Shown: positions 1 to 9,528, numbered from the stretch's first letter. The stretch: 42,896 nt of DNA from Halorubrum alkaliphilum (GCF_017873815.1 NZ_JAGGKQ010000025.1:1-42896); one strand, 5' to 3'. Made by a program: numbers and translations. The notes: generated by a model not told the origin, from the letters alone.

Positions 1-212
1 CTTAAAGCGCCGTTCCGGGTTCCCTCGCGCCGTCGTCGCCGGCGCTACGCGCCGGCTGCCAGAGGGACCTTCGGTCCCTCGCGGTTCGCGCCCTTAAAAG
101 GGCGCGAACCGGGGCGCGCCACCGCGGTGTTCATTTATAAGTGGTCGTCGCAGCCGCTCACAGTCCGTTTAAATACGATCTCGTCGCTATCGATCTGATT
201 TACTCACTCCCA
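1..212 (-). repeat. Dispersed hairpin element, copy A (partial, runs off window start)
   Basis: Read on the minus strand, this begins at about 212 with GGGAGTGAGT. An AT box TATTTAAA (168-175) follows, then the motif CTGTGAGCGG, then CTTATAAAT (133-141) exactly 32 nt further on. The same layout occurs in copies B, C and D. Next come three perfect hairpins: arms 83-95/98-110 (GGTTCGCGCCCTT), 62-69/73-80 (GAGGGACC) and 38-45/49-56 (GCCGGCGC). Copy D has the same three modules in the same order. The right block would lie outside the window. The element begins 83 nt past the stop of the sensor kinase gene and has the same orientation as that gene. No protein is encoded. Confidence 0.75.
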
Positions 213-294
213 ATATCACTCAGTGACGGGTCCGTGTTCAGCACGCGATCCGGTGCTCATCAGCTGTGGTAGGTCTCAACGGAGTCGAACTCTC

Positions 295-2136
295 CTACCC
301 GGATCGGTCGTCGGGGTCGGGTTCACCACCTGAGCCGTCCCGACCGGGTTCGATCGGGATCCGCACCGTCACCAGCGTCCCCCGCGGATCGCGGTCGACG
401 TACTCGACGTCGGCACCGAGCGCATCGGCACCCCACTCGACGACCCACATCCCGAGTCCGGAGCCGTGTTCCAGCGCCGTCTCCCGACCCGACTCGATCG
501 CGTTGACCTCGTGGTCCGGGATCCCCGGCCCGTCGTCCGCAACGGTGAAGACGAATCGTTCGCCGGCGTCGTCGACGGCGGCGTCACCCGCGTCTCCATC
601 GTCGACGCCCTCCCAACGGAGTGAGACGTAGACCCACGAACCGCCGTCCTCGCGCTCGGTCCCCTCGCCGTCGTGGTGTTCGAGCGCGTTCTCGACGGTG
701 TTCTCGACGACCGCGCGGAGGGCGTCGCTTCTGAGTTCGGCGGTCCAGTCGGTGTCGCCCGCGTCCGCGGTCGCTTCCTCGTCGCCGACGATCGAGAGCT
801 CGACCGTCGTGTCGGGGTCGCGCTCACGAGCGTCGGCGACGACCGACTGGACGAGTTCGTCGACCGCGACCGGCTCTGGGTCGGCGTCGGAAAGCAGCGT
901 CTCGACGGTGCCGGCCTTCTCGCCGAGCGCGGCGAGCGCGCCCGCCCGCCGGTCTATCGCGTCCGCCATCCGGAGCAGCTCGGGGTCGTCGAGCCGCTCG
1001 ACGAGCAGCTCGCCGTAGCCGGCCACGACTCCCGCGTCGTTGCGGAGGTTGTGTCGCAGGATCCGGTTGAGCACCTCCAGCTGCTGTCGGCGACGCTCGC
1101 GCTCCGTGACGTCGGAGAGGACGACGGTGTAGCCGACGTGCGTGCCGTTGGGATCGGTCAGCGGCGAGGTCGCGACCGCGTACGTGCGGCGGCGACCGCC
1201 AGTCCCGACGGTGAGCTCGTCGGTTCCGTCCGCGCTCTCGTCGTCGGCCGCGACCGTCACGTCGAGAAACGCGTCGAGCGGTCGATCCCGGGCGGTCGCA
1301 GCGTCGACGCCCAACAGCGACTCGGCCGCGGGGTTGAGCCGGACCACGCGTTCGTCGAGCGCCAGCGCGACCACGGGATCGGTCAGGTCGTCGATAGCGG
1401 TTCGCTCCGCGGCGCGGCTGGTCGTGGGGTTCCGGTCAAACATCTCCGCACGGTTGAACGCGTACGCGTCGAGCAACACGTGCGGAACGAACATCAGGGG
1501 CGCGAGCTGGAGCTGCGGGACGGGCCCGAGTTCGAGCGTCCATGCGACGAGCGCCAGTCCCGGGGGGAGCGAGCTCAACGCGACCGCGGCGCTCTCGCGA
1601 CGGTAGAGGGGGCCGTAGCTCAACAGGGTGTCGACGAGCAGGAACACCGCGCTGGCGACGAGCACGGTCTCGACGGCGACGACGAAGTACGCCCACGGAC
1701 CGAGCGCGTACGAAACGGTCGACACGCCGAAGACGGGGTCGAGCCCGAATCCGGTCCAGAACGCGCCGTGTATCGGGTTCGTGACGAGGACGGCCGTCGA
1801 GAGGACGCCGAAGCCGACGATCGTCGCGAAGATGCGGCTTCGGACGACATCGCTGCGGCCGGTGTACTCCAGCGCGAAGCCGACGAACGCGATCCCCGTC
1901 CAGACGATCCCGAGCCACATCGTCGTTTCGAGAACGACGCGGAGAGTCGGATCCGTGACGAGCAGGCCGATCCCGTAGGAGAGACACCAGACGATCTGTG
2001 CGACAAACACCCCGAGAAACCAGTTCACGCCCGGACGGCCGCGGTGTTCACGGATCGCCCACGCGAGCCCGATCGCCCCCACGCCGCCGGCAATGGAGCC
2101 GACGGCGGGCCACGCGGGGACGATGTCGGAAACCAT
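295..2136 (-). CDS. Membrane sensor histidine kinase (N-terminal multi-TM domain, PAS, HATPase)
   Basis: This 613-residue protein looks like a haloarchaeal signal-transducing histidine kinase. About the first 225 residues form roughly seven hydrophobic segments, which resembles the histidine-kinase N-terminal 7TM sensor domain. A PAS-like domain follows (about 245-345, starting near VVALALDERVVRLNPAAESL). The phospho-acceptor region has the haloarchaeal RILRHNLRN H-box. The C-terminal ATPase shows the N-box VENTVENALEHH, the G1 box DDGPGIPDHE and the G2 box HGSGLGMWVVEW. The signal it senses cannot be read from sequence and no response-regulator gene is adjacent. It lies 55 nt downstream of the zinc-ribbon gene and may be cotranscribed with it. 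Its 3' end faces repeat copy A. Confidence 0.9.
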   Translation of the reverse strand: MVSDIVPAWPAVGSIAGGVGAIGLAWAIREHRGRPGVNWFLGVFVAQIVWCLSYGIGLLVTDPTLRVVLETTMWLGIVWTGIAFVGFALEYTGRSDVVRSRIFATIVGFGVLSTAVLVTNPIHGAFWTGFGLDPVFGVSTVSYALGPWAYFVVAVETVLVASAVFLLVDTLLSYGPLYRRESAAVALSSLPPGLALVAWTLELGPVPQLQLAPLMFVPHVLLDAYAFNRAEMFDRNPTTSRAAERTAIDDLTDPVVALALDERVVRLNPAAESLLGVDAATARDRPLDAFLDVTVAADDESADGTDELTVGTGGRRRTYAVATSPLTDPNGTHVGYTVVLSDVTERERRRQQLEVLNRILRHNLRNDAGVVAGYGELLVERLDDPELLRMADAIDRRAGALAALGEKAGTVETLLSDADPEPVAVDELVQSVVADARERDPDTTVELSIVGDEEATADAGDTDWTAELRSDALRAVVENTVENALEHHDGEGTEREDGGSWVYVSLRWEGVDDGDAGDAAVDDAGERFVFTVADDGPGIPDHEVNAIESGRETALEHGSGLGMWVVEWGADALGADVEYVDRDPRGTLVTVRIPIEPGRDGSGGEPDPDDRSG

Positions 2137-2191
2137 TCGTCGATACCGAGGGGGACGGGCGGCCTAAAGGTGTCGTGCCGCGTCGTGTGCG

Positions 2192-2785
2192 TCAGACGTG
2201 CCGCTCGATGACGCCCTTCGCGGCCCGCCCCTTCTCCTTCCACCCGTAGCCCTCGTCGTACACGTGGCGTTTCGACTCGACGAGCTCCTCGGGAGAAGAC
2301 TCCTCGAAGCCACCGCGGTCCCACGCGCCGGAGCTTTGGAGCCAGTCGACGACGTTCTCCTTCGTCTCCGGCCACGAGAGCCCGACCATCTCGTACCACG
2401 CGACCATCGCGAAGACGGCGTTGTCGTGACAACCGGGCACCGAACCGTGCTCGTAGACGGTTCGCATCGGCTCGCGGGTCGGCTCCGAGACGCGTTCCTT
2501 GAACTCGGCGGCGGTGAGCAGCCTGAGCAGGTCATCGTCGCGAACGACGCGCTGCTCGCGTTCGAGCGTTCCCAGCGCGGCCTTGTGGAGCCCGCTCCAC
2601 TCGTCGGCGACCGCCTCCCGCAGGGCGGGCTCGGTCAGTCCGTCCGCCTCGGCCGTGAGCACGGCGAGGAGGTCGGTGTACGCCTTCTCGATGGTCGGCC
2701 AGCTCACGCCCTCGAACTCGCAGTCGGCGTCGTGGAGACTGTTGGTCGTCCGACAGCCGGGACACGGGTAACGGAACGTCGGCAC
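2192..2785 (-). CDS. Conserved haloarchaeal protein with N-terminal zinc ribbon
   Basis: This 197-residue soluble acidic protein is of unknown function. The N-terminus has a CPGC motif followed ten residues later by a further Cys (CPGCRTTNSLHDADC), which suggests a metal knuckle. The rest appears mostly helical. A stretch around residues 115-150 (EHGSVPGCHDNAVFAMVAWYEM) is rich in aromatic and polar residues and may be conserved. No catalytic motif is recognised. The ATG at 2785 places the knuckle right at the N-terminus, which supports this start. The gene diverges from mdh and lies upstream of the sensor kinase. The family is widespread in haloarchaea as far as I can recall, but I cannot name its role. 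Confidence 0.8.
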   Translation of the reverse strand: MPTFRYPCPGCRTTNSLHDADCEFEGVSWPTIEKAYTDLLAVLTAEADGLTEPALREAVADEWSGLHKAALGTLEREQRVVRDDDLLRLLTAAEFKERVSEPTREPMRTVYEHGSVPGCHDNAVFAMVAWYEMVGLSWPETKENVVDWLQSSGAWDRGGFEESSPEELVESKRHVYDEGYGWKEKGRAAKGVIERHV

Positions 2786-2905
2786 TACGCGCTACTGTGC
2801 GGCCGTCGGAGTTAGGCGTTTCGCGACGCGTCGACGGAAGCTCTCACGGTCGGTTCCGAGCCTTCCGAAACGTTTACTCGCCGCCCGGACTCGAACTCAT
2901 ACGAT

Positions 2906-3820
2906 ATGACGAAAGTCAGCGTCATCGGCGCGGCAGGAACCGTCGGAGCCGCGGCCGGCTACAACCTCGCACTGCGCGACGTGGTCGACGAGCTCGTCTT
3001 CGTCGACATCCCGGACCAGCGGGAGACGACCATCGGACAGGCTGCCGACACGAACCACGGTGTCGCCTACGATTCGAACACGACCGTTCGGCAGGGCGAG
3101 TACGCGGACACCGCCGGCTCGGACGTCGTCGTCATTACGGCCGGTATCCCGCGCAAGGAGGGTCAGACGCGGATCGATCTCGCCGGCGACAACGCGCCGA
3201 TCATGGAGGACATCGGGTCGTCGCTGGCGGAGCACAACGACGACTTCGTTACCGTCACCACCTCGAACCCGGTGGATCTCCTCAACCGTCACCTGTACGA
3301 GGCGGGCGACCGCGACCGTCACCAGGTCGTCGGCTTCGGCGGCCGACTCGATTCTGCACGCTTCCGTTACGTGCTCTCCGAGCGCTTCGACGCGCCGGTC
3401 AAGAACGTCGAGGCGACGATCCTCGGCGAACACGGCGACGCGCAGGCACCCGTCTTCTCGAAGGTGCGTGTGAACGGTCGTGACCCCGCGTTCGACGCCG
3501 ACGAGCGCGAGGAGATCCTCGGTGACCTCCAGGAGTCGGCGATGGACGTGATCAGCCGCAAGGGCGCGACCCAGTGGGGGCCCGCCACCGGTGTCGCGCA
3601 CACGGTCGAGGCCATCCTGAACGACACCGGCGAGGTGCTTCCCTGTTCGGTCGTCCTTGACGGCGAGTACGGCTACGAGGACACCGCTCTCGGCGTGCCC
3701 GCGAAGCTCGGATCGGACGGTGTCGAGGAGGTCGTCGAGTGGGACCTCGATGGATACGAGTCCGACTTGCTCGACGAGGCCGCCGAGAAGCTCTCCGAGC
3801 AGTACGCGACGATCGAGTAG
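2906..3820 (+). CDS. mdh: Malate dehydrogenase (LDH-like type)
   Basis: Interconverts malate and oxaloacetate with NAD(H) in the TCA cycle. The 304-residue length fits the haloarchaeal LDH-like enzyme. The Rossmann dinucleotide site is GAAGTVG at residues 8-14. The substrate-specificity loop IPRKEGQTR (81-89) carries the Arg at 83 that marks malate rather than lactate dehydrogenases. LDSAR (148-152) and EHGD with the catalytic His176 provide the Asp/His pair. A TATA-like GTTTACT lies about 30 nt before the ATG, so a leaderless or nearly leaderless transcript is likely. The gene stands alone. A T-rich stretch at 3871-3880 after it may serve as terminator and as promoter of the next gene. Confidence 0.97.
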   Translation: MTKVSVIGAAGTVGAAAGYNLALRDVVDELVFVDIPDQRETTIGQAADTNHGVAYDSNTTVRQGEYADTAGSDVVVITAGIPRKEGQTRIDLAGDNAPIMEDIGSSLAEHNDDFVTVTTSNPVDLLNRHLYEAGDRDRHQVVGFGGRLDSARFRYVLSERFDAPVKNVEATILGEHGDAQAPVFSKVRVNGRDPAFDADEREEILGDLQESAMDVISRKGATQWGPATGVAHTVEAILNDTGEVLPCSVVLDGEYGYEDTALGVPAKLGSDGVEEVVEWDLDGYESDLLDEAAEKLSEQYATIE

Positions 3821-3870
3821 AGGCGGTTTCGACTCGAACGTCGACGCCCGGATCCGGCCGAACTGCCCTC

Positions 3871-3880
3871 GTTTTTTATC
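3871..3880 (+). promoter_or_regulatory. TATA-like box of the aldo/keto reductase gene
   Basis: GTTTTTTATC is centred about 27 nt before the ATG at 3903, the spacing expected for archaeal TATA boxes on leaderless mRNAs. The T-run could also terminate mdh transcription. Confidence 0.5.
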
Positions 3881-3902
3881 CCCTGCCTCGGTAGCCGGAT
3901 CC

Positions 3903-4706
3903 ATGAGTGCCTTCGACCGACTCGGCTACGGAACGTACAAACTGGAGGACCCCGAGGAGTGTGCCTCAGGCGTCGCACACGCCATCGAGACCGGCTATCG
4001 CCACATCGATACCGCACAGGGCTACGACAACGAGACCGATGTCGCTCGGGGGATCGATCGATCCGAACGCAACCGTGAGGAGCTGTTCGTCGCGACGAAG
4101 CTCTCGACGGACAATCTCTCGTACGACGACGCGGTCGCGACCGCTAAAGAGAGCCGCGAGCGGCTCGGCGTCGACTCGATCGACCTCCTGTACGTCCACT
4201 GGCCGATCAACACCTACGATCCGGACGAGACGCTCCCCGCGCTCGATCATCTCGTCGACGAGGGCGTCATCAACCGTGTCGGTCTCTCGAACTTCCAGCC
4301 GGACCAGTTGGCAGAGGCGACCGACCGGCTCGACGCCGACGTGTTCGCTCATCAGGTCGAGTGTCACCCGCTGTGTCAACAGGACGAACTCCGGGAACTC
4401 GCCCGCGAGAACGACCACTGGCTGGTCGCGTACTCGCCGATTGCGCGCAACCGGGTCGCCGACGTTGATGTGCTTCAGGAGATCGCTGCGAAACACGAGA
4501 CGACGGCCGCAGCCGTGAGCCTCGCGTGGCTGCTCTCGAAGGAGCGCGTCGCACCGATCCCGAAGGCCGCCTCACACGACCACGTCGAGGCCAACTGGGC
4601 CGCACGCGAGTTGACGCTCGACGCCGACGACATCGACCGGATCGACGCGCTCGACCGCGAGGAACGAGTCGTCGACTTCGAGGAGGCCCCGTGGAATCAG
4701 AGTTGA
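3903..4706 (+). CDS. Aldo/keto reductase
   Basis: NAD(P)H-dependent carbonyl reductase of the AKR superfamily, 267 residues. The full catalytic tetrad is visible: Asp36 and Tyr41 in HIDTAQGYDNE, Lys66 in VATKLS and His99 in YVHWP. The conserved IPKAAS segment near residue 220 fits the nucleotide-binding end of the barrel. The reading frame is open far upstream into mdh, but the ATG at 3903 is preferred for two reasons. It gives a normal AKR N-terminus, and a TATA-like box sits 27 nt before it. The sequence resembles the 2,5-diketo-gluconate/prostaglandin-F reductase group. The physiological substrate is unknown. Confidence 0.92.
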   Translation: MSAFDRLGYGTYKLEDPEECASGVAHAIETGYRHIDTAQGYDNETDVARGIDRSERNREELFVATKLSTDNLSYDDAVATAKESRERLGVDSIDLLYVHWPINTYDPDETLPALDHLVDEGVINRVGLSNFQPDQLAEATDRLDADVFAHQVECHPLCQQDELRELARENDHWLVAYSPIARNRVADVDVLQEIAAKHETTAAAVSLAWLLSKERVAPIPKAASHDHVEANWAARELTLDADDIDRIDALDREERVVDFEEAPWNQS

Positions 4707-4753
4707 GCCGGGGCTTGACGGGAGCGGTGAACACTGGAAGCTAGAGCGAATCG

Positions 4754-4789
4754 GTTCGAATCGGGCCCATGTACGGACGTGATTCGAAC
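4754..4789. repeat. Perfect 9-bp inverted repeat upstream of the phn operon
   Basis: GTTCGAATC (4754-4762) and GATTCGAAC (4781-4789) form a perfect inverted repeat with an 18-nt spacer. It lies about 100 nt before phnD and about 30 nt upstream of its AT-rich promoter region. It could be an operator for a dimeric regulator, or a terminator-like hairpin for the preceding gene. The T-loop-like GGTTCGAATC inside it is not part of a tRNA. Confidence 0.5.
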
Positions 4790-4820
4790 GCCGTTCTCGG
4801 CGAGTACTGGTCTCTACGGG

Positions 4821-4861
4821 GTATTATATACAGCTATATATGACTCGTATAAACGTTTATC
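4821..4861 (+). promoter_or_regulatory. AT-rich promoter region of the phn operon
   Basis: This stretch contains TATTATATA, CTATATATGA and CGTATAAACGTTTATC, all much more AT-rich than the surroundings. The last one lies about 30 nt before the phnD ATG and is the likely TATA box. The extra AT boxes upstream could be a second promoter or a regulator site such as a phosphate-response box. That is inference. Confidence 0.6.
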
Positions 4862-4888
4862 CTCGAACGTTCGCGTGATACAGTTGTA

Positions 4889-6034
4889 ATGTCAGACGAC
4901 ACACGGCGGGAACTTCTCAAGAGTACGGCAGCGTGTATGTGTTGTGGCGCGACGCTCGGACTTGCCGGCTGTCTGGAGGAGGAAGGGGAAGCGGAGGACC
5001 CAGCTGACGATACAGGTAGTGACGATGCGGGTGGCGACGCCGGTGATAACTACGACTTCGCGGAGTTCGATCCGCTCGATGCGGACACGTGGTATCCACA
5101 GCTCACCTCGACGTATCTCGACCACGGTTTCGAAACCGGATCGATCGACGAGCTCGACCTATTCGAGGAGCGTTCCGAGCCCCATTACGGGAACCCGCCG
5201 GAACCGATCCCTGACGATGAGGACGAGTGGCTCGACCCCGACATCATCGACTTCTCTATGGTCCCGACGGAGGACCCGGCGATCTACGAGGAGACGATGC
5301 AGCCGCTCATGGACAACATCGAGGCCGAGACCGGTAGAGATGTCGAGTACGTTGGCCTCGACAACTACGCCGCACAGGTCGAGGCAATGCGCGCTGAACG
5401 ACTTCACGTTGCCGGATTCGCGACCGGAAACACGCCGTTCGCGGTGAACAACGCCGGCGCGCGGCCGTTCGGTATTCAGGTCGGTGAGGAGTCGTTCGGC
5501 TACCGTCTGTGGGTCATCACACACGTCGATAACGACCACATCAACGAACTCGACGACCTCGCTGGAGCGGACGTCGTTCACACGGACCCCTCGTCGAACT
5601 CCGGACATTTGGCACCCAACGCGGCGTTCACCGATCTCGGGGTCGAGCCCGGCGAGGACTACGAGATCGAGTTCTCCGGGGGACACGACAACAGTGCGAA
5701 CGCGATCTTCCAGCAGGACGCCGAGGTCGGTCCGATCTGCTCGACGTGTTACGCCCGTGCCCAGGAGCAGGACAACATCGATACGACACAAATCAAGTCG
5801 GTGTGGGCGAGCGCTCCGTTCCCGACGACGGCGTTCTGTACGCGATACAACCTCCATCCCGATCTTCAGGAAGGCATCCGGAACGCGTTCCTCGAGTACG
5901 ACTACCAGGACACCGACATCGCGGACGAGTTCGAGGGTCGCGGTACGTGGACTGAGATCGATTACAACACCCACTGGCACGACATCCTCGTGAACCACGA
6001 GGTCAACGGCGTCGAGTACGAAGAGGGCCTCTAA
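4889..6034 (+). CDS. phnD: Phosphonate/phosphate ABC transporter substrate-binding lipoprotein (PhnD family)
   Basis: Extracellular binding protein of a PhnCDE-type importer, 381 residues. The N-terminus has a twin-arginine motif (TRRELLK) and then a lipobox LAGC whose Cys at about residue 28 would be lipid-modified. Both are usual for haloarchaeal Tat lipoproteins. A Ser/Asp/Gly-rich acidic linker follows (about residues 30-55). The mature part carries PhnD-family features such as FSMVPTEDP near residue 127 and a long two-lobed periplasmic-binding fold. It is the first gene of phnD-phnC-phnE-phnE2. Its ligand could be phosphonate, phosphite or phosphate, and sequence alone does not decide. 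Confidence 0.92.
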   Translation: MSDDTRRELLKSTAACMCCGATLGLAGCLEEEGEAEDPADDTGSDDAGGDAGDNYDFAEFDPLDADTWYPQLTSTYLDHGFETGSIDELDLFEERSEPHYGNPPEPIPDDEDEWLDPDIIDFSMVPTEDPAIYEETMQPLMDNIEAETGRDVEYVGLDNYAAQVEAMRAERLHVAGFATGNTPFAVNNAGARPFGIQVGEESFGYRLWVITHVDNDHINELDDLAGADVVHTDPSSNSGHLAPNAAFTDLGVEPGEDYEIEFSGGHDNSANAIFQQDAEVGPICSTCYARAQEQDNIDTTQIKSVWASAPFPTTAFCTRYNLHPDLQEGIRNAFLEYDYQDTDIADEFEGRGTWTEIDYNTHWHDILVNHEVNGVEYEEGL

Positions 6035-6041
6035 GCGATAC

Positions 6042-6857
6042 ATGCTGTCGGTCGAGAACCTGGAGAAGACGTATTCGTCGGGCGACGAGGCGTTGAAGGG
6101 CGTGTCGATGGAGGTGAGCGGAAACGAGGTCGTGGCCATCATCGGCCCTTCAGGTGCGGGCAAGTCGACGTTCATCCGGTGTATCAATCAGCTAACGGAG
6201 CCGACGAGCGGCAGCATCGAACTCGATGGCGTCGATCTCACCGGCCTCTCCGACGGTGAACTCCGCGATCAGCGGCGGAACATGGGGATGATCTTCCAAG
6301 AGTACGGGTTGGTTGAGCGACTCTCCGTGATGGAAAACGTACTCGCGGGGCGGTTGGGCTACCTCTCGGCATGGAACGCGTTCCGTCGTGATTTCCCGGA
6401 GGAGGACGTCCGTCATGCGCGGGCAACGTTGGATCGAGTCGGACTCGGTGGACACGACGACAACCGGGCTGACGAGCTCTCGGGCGGACAGCGACAACGG
6501 GTGGGGATCGCACGCGCCGTCGTCCAGCGACCGAAGATCCTTCTCGTCGACGAGCCGACGTCGAGCCTCGATCCCGAGACCTCCCGTGCCGTGATGCAGC
6601 TGCTCACGGAGATCGCCGCGGACGAGGACATCCCGGTCCTCATCAACATCCACGAGGTCGAACTCGCGCTCGAATACGCTGATCGGGTCGTCGGACTCGC
6701 CGACGGGAGGCTCGTTTTCGAGGGATCACCGTCGGATCTCGACGAGAACGCCCGCGACACGATATATCGAGCCACAGCCGAAAGCTCCTCAGATCCGGAC
6801 GGGGACGCGGAAGGCTCCAATGGAACCGATCCACGGATGATCACGGAAAGTAGATGA
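6042..6857 (+). CDS. phnC: Phosphonate/phosphate ABC transporter ATP-binding protein
   Basis: Cytoplasmic ATPase of the importer, 271 residues. It shows Walker A GPSGAGKS (35-42), a Q-loop with [20 protein letters not shown], the ABC signature [14 protein letters not shown], Walker [15 protein letters not shown] and the switch His in [11 protein letters not shown]. The pattern around the Q-loop ([15 protein letters not shown]) is typical of PhnC rather than of other ABC ATPases. It starts seven nucleotides after the phnD stop, and its stop overlaps the phnE start (ATGA), so translation is coupled. A Ser/Asp-rich tail of about 30 residues lies beyond the conserved core. Confidence 0.95.
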   Translation: MLSVENLEKTYSSGDEALKGVSMEVSGNEVVAIIGPSGAGKSTFIRCINQLTEPTSGSIELDGVDLTGLSDGELRDQRRNMGMIFQEYGLVERLSVMENVLAGRLGYLSAWNAFRRDFPEEDVRHARATLDRVGLGGHDDNRADELSGGQRQRVGIARAVVQRPKILLVDEPTSSLDPETSRAVMQLLTEIAADEDIPVLINIHEVELALEYADRVVGLADGRLVFEGSPSDLDENARDTIYRATAESSSDPDGDAEGSNGTDPRMITESR

Positions 6858-7738
6858 GTGCGACATCGGACGACCGGTACGCCGAGTACGACGGACAGTG
6901 GAAGCGGCCGACCGTGTTTCGAAGCCACACGGTCAAGTACGCCGTGTATGCCGTCGTATTGCTCTTTGTAGCCTGGAACGTCTGGGCGGTTCGGCTCCCG
7001 CTCGATCGGATCGTACAGGGGTTCGGTTCCGCCGGCGTACTCGTCGGGAACATGTTTCCGCCCGACTTCGGCGTCTCGATCGTCGTTCGGACGACCGAGT
7101 TCGGCGTACCGGTACCGGTCGGGACGAACGTGAGCGACGGTGCCGTGCGGCTCTGGGACGGAATGGTCGAGACGATTGCGATGTCTATCGTGGCGACCGT
7201 CGTCGGCGTCATCATCAGCATCCCGATCGCGGTAATGGCGGCGGAAAACTTGGTTCCGAAACCGGTGTATATCATTGGACGGACGATCGTCTCCGTTTCC
7301 CGTGCGCTTCACGAGTTGGTCGTTGGCATTATCGTCGTCGTCGGGTTCGGCTTCGGCGCACTTGCGGGCGTCGTCGCCCTCGTTTGGGCGACCCCAGGGT
7401 TTCTCGCGAAGCTGATCGCCGAGGACTTAGAGGACATCGATCCGGCACAGATAGACGCCATCCGGTCAACCGGTGCGTCACCGCTTCAAGTCATGCTGTT
7501 CGGGGTCGCCCCGCAAGTCATGCCGCGGCTAATCGGGCTCACGATCTACCGCTGGGATATCAACGTTCGCGCGGCGACGATCCTCGGGGTGGTCGGTGCC
7601 GGCGGGATCGGAAACGTCCTCGTGCGCTCGTTCGACCGATACGACTACCAGTATAGCCTCGCGATCATTCTCGCGATCATTGCGGTCGTGCTCGTCGGTG
7701 AAGCCGTAAGCGCGATCGCCCGACGGAGGGTCCAGTAA
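6854..7738 (+). CDS. phnE: Phosphonate/phosphate ABC transporter permease
   Basis: Integral membrane subunit of the importer, 294 residues with about five to six membrane segments. It has the cytoplasmic EAA-type coupling motif (around [22 protein letters not shown]) that docks on the ATPase. The [21 protein letters not shown] segment is characteristic of PhnE permeases. It overlaps phnC by four nucleotides and the next permease by one (TAATG). Two different permeases in one operon suggest a heterodimeric channel. Confidence 0.94.
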   Translation: MSATSDDRYAEYDGQWKRPTVFRSHTVKYAVYAVVLLFVAWNVWAVRLPLDRIVQGFGSAGVLVGNMFPPDFGVSIVVRTTEFGVPVPVGTNVSDGAVRLWDGMVETIAMSIVATVVGVIISIPIAVMAAENLVPKPVYIIGRTIVSVSRALHELVVGIIVVVGFGFGALAGVVALVWATPGFLAKLIAEDLEDIDPAQIDAIRSTGASPLQVMLFGVAPQVMPRLIGLTIYRWDINVRAATILGVVGAGGIGNVLVRSFDRYDYQYSLAIILAIIAVVLVGEAVSAIARRRVQ

Positions 7739-8544
7739 TGGCGACCGACATCGCAACACGAAGCGGCGACTGGGAACGATTCGATCGTCGAAAGAAGCTA
7801 CTTCGCTACTTCGGCTTGCTTGGGACCCTGATCGTGACGCTTGCCTCGTGGCAGGCACTCGGCGTCCGGTACACGTATCTGGAGACGGCACCGGAAATGA
7901 CGTTCAACCTGTTCCAGCGGATGTATCCGCCGGACACTGCGTACGCGCCGGAGATCGTCGCTCCGATGATCGCGACCGTTAACATCGCCGTTGTCGGTAC
8001 GATGGTCGCGATTCTGATGGCGATCCCCGTCGCGTATTTGGGTGCGCGGAACACGACCCCCAACCGGTACACCTATTCGCTCGGGAAGTTCCTGATCGTC
8101 GCGTCTCGGTCCGTCCACGTCATCATCTGGGCGCTGATATTCGTTATCTTGTTTGGAACGGGAACGCTTGCCGGGATCCTCTCGGTCGCGTTCCGTTCGA
8201 TCGGATTCCTCGCAAAGTTGCTCTCCGAGGAGATCGAGGAGATCGACGAAACCGCACTGGAAGCCATACAGGCGACCGGTGCTGGTCGTCTGGAGACGAT
8301 GATGTACGGGGTCGTTCCGCAGGTCAAGCCGGCGTTCATTGGCATCTCCGTCTATCGCTGGGATATCAACGTCCGCGAGGCAACGATCATCGGGTTCGTG
8401 GGAGCAGGGGGGATCGGTATGGAGCTACAAACCCGGATCAATTTCTTCGATTGGAACGGTGTATTGACCATTCTGATCGCCATTCTCCTCGTCGTGATGT
8501 TCAGCGAACTGTTCTCCGCGTACGTACGCAAGAAAGTCCGCTGA
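7738..8544 (+). CDS. phnE: Second phosphonate/phosphate ABC transporter permease
   Basis: Paralogue of the preceding permease, 268 residues. It has the same architecture and the same signature region (EAIQATGAGRLETMMYGVVPQV, then RWDINVREATIIGFVGAGGIG). It starts on the last base of the previous stop codon, so the two are translationally coupled. It closes the operon. No C-P lyase, phosphonatase or phosphite dehydrogenase genes follow in the window, so the imported compound is either used directly or degraded by enzymes encoded elsewhere. Confidence 0.94.
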   Translation: MATDIATRSGDWERFDRRKKLLRYFGLLGTLIVTLASWQALGVRYTYLETAPEMTFNLFQRMYPPDTAYAPEIVAPMIATVNIAVVGTMVAILMAIPVAYLGARNTTPNRYTYSLGKFLIVASRSVHVIIWALIFVILFGTGTLAGILSVAFRSIGFLAKLLSEEIEEIDETALEAIQATGAGRLETMMYGVVPQVKPAFIGISVYRWDINVREATIIGFVGAGGIGMELQTRINFFDWNGVLTILIAILLVVMFSELFSAYVRKKVR

Positions 8545-8799
8545 TCGGTAGCCGTCTGTTAAATAATGAATAGGAATCGCTGAGTACGCTGCTGTGAGGA
8601 TTGATCCTGTTCTGTGTCGGATTCACGCACCGTATCCGATATACGGGCATCACCGGTGCCGTACGGATTCGAGCGATCCAGAGGATGAAGCGTTCCGAGC
8701 GATACCACTCTATACGGCTCCGGAGCACCTCGTGCGCCACCGATCCCGAACGTTCCCCTCATAGTCGACTTCTTATCGGTCGGAAGCGGGGAATGGACC

Positions 8800-8961
8800 A
8801 TGAGCCAAGACGAACCCGGGAACTCGTGGTGGCGTCCGATGATCGCCGTGACTCCCGACGCGGACGACGTGCTCCCGTGGATCCGAACGCTCGCCGTCGC
8901 CTCCGGCGTGTTGGCACTCCTCGTGTTGCTGTTCGCGCTGGAGCTCGTCGGCCGGCTCTGA
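8800..8961 (+). CDS. Small single-pass membrane protein
   Basis: A 53-residue ORF. A polar N-terminal half (MSQDEPGNSWWRPMIAVTP) is followed by one hydrophobic helix (about residues 30-52) that runs to the C-terminus. A TATA-like TTCTTATC is centred about 26 nt before the ATG, as for leaderless genes in this window, and this is the main support for a real gene. No family is recognised. The 255 nt before it, back to the phn operon, show no other coding signal. Confidence 0.6.
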   Translation: MSQDEPGNSWWRPMIAVTPDADDVLPWIRTLAVASGVLALLVLLFALELVGRL

Positions 8962-8988
8962 GACCGGAGGCCGAATAAATAGAACCGC

Positions 8989-9528
8989 TCAGTACCGCTG
9001 ACGCGCTTCACCGACGCGTGCTGAGACGGTTCCGTCGCTCTCGACGACGACGATCAGGCTGATGTCATCGGATCCCCAGCCGAGGTCGGGATGACGATCG
9101 ACGATCTCGGCGTTCGAAAGCGAGAGATCCGGGTCGCCCTCACCGTCAGTCACGCTACCGCCATCGTCGTCTCTATTATCGTCGTCTCCACCACCGTCGT
9201 CCGCTCTTGTCGATGCGTCCACCCGCCGTGCCGTGACCCCGTACGGTGCCGGATACGACACCGAGCGCCCACGGAGCGTCGCCGTGTGGCCGGTCTCGCC
9301 CGCGGGCGCGAGCGTCGGCTCGTGGGTCGTCGCCGCGGTCCCGTCCGACTCGTCGACGACCCTGACGACGAGCTCGACGGGCTCATCCGACTCGTTCACG
9401 GCCCGGAGCGGGCGGAACCGGACGTGCGTCCGCGTCGTGTACGCGTTCCATGCGACACCGCCGCCGACCGCGGCGACGAGGCCGCCGATCGACCCCGCGA
9501 TCAGGGTGCGTCTGCTCGTGGAGGGCAT
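8989..9528 (-). CDS. Exported haloarchaeal protein with Tat-like signal
   Basis: A 179-residue protein starting MPSTSRRTLIAG. The twin Arg followed by a hydrophobic stretch (residues 10-27) looks like a Tat signal peptide or signal anchor. No lipobox Cys is present. The remainder is predicted extracellular: a beta-rich part with VELVVRVVDESDG, an Asp/Gly-rich low-complexity insert (about residues 108-130) and a C-terminal part ending in VVVESDGTVSARVGEARQRY. The frame stays open upstream, but a clear TATA box (9551-9560) lies 27 nt before this ATG, which supports it. The protein may bind a ligand or associate with the cell surface, but its function is unknown. Confidence 0.75.
   Translation of the reverse strand: MPSTSRRTLIAGSIGGLVAAVGGGVAWNAYTTRTHVRFRPLRAVNESDEPVELVVRVVDESDGTAATTHEPTLAPAGETGHTATLRGRSVSYPAPYGVTARRVDASTRADDGGGDDDNRDDDGGSVTDGEGDPDLSLSNAEIVDRHPDLGWGSDDISLIVVVESDGTVSARVGEARQRY

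Noticed and set aside
266-2211. Long open frames opposite the sensor kinase
   Set aside because: They are antisense shadows caused by GC-rich codon bias. The minus-strand kinase has clear domain motifs.
4741-4790. GGTTCGAATC resembles a tRNA T-loop
   Set aside because: No acceptor, D or anticodon arm can be drawn around it. It is one arm of an inverted repeat.
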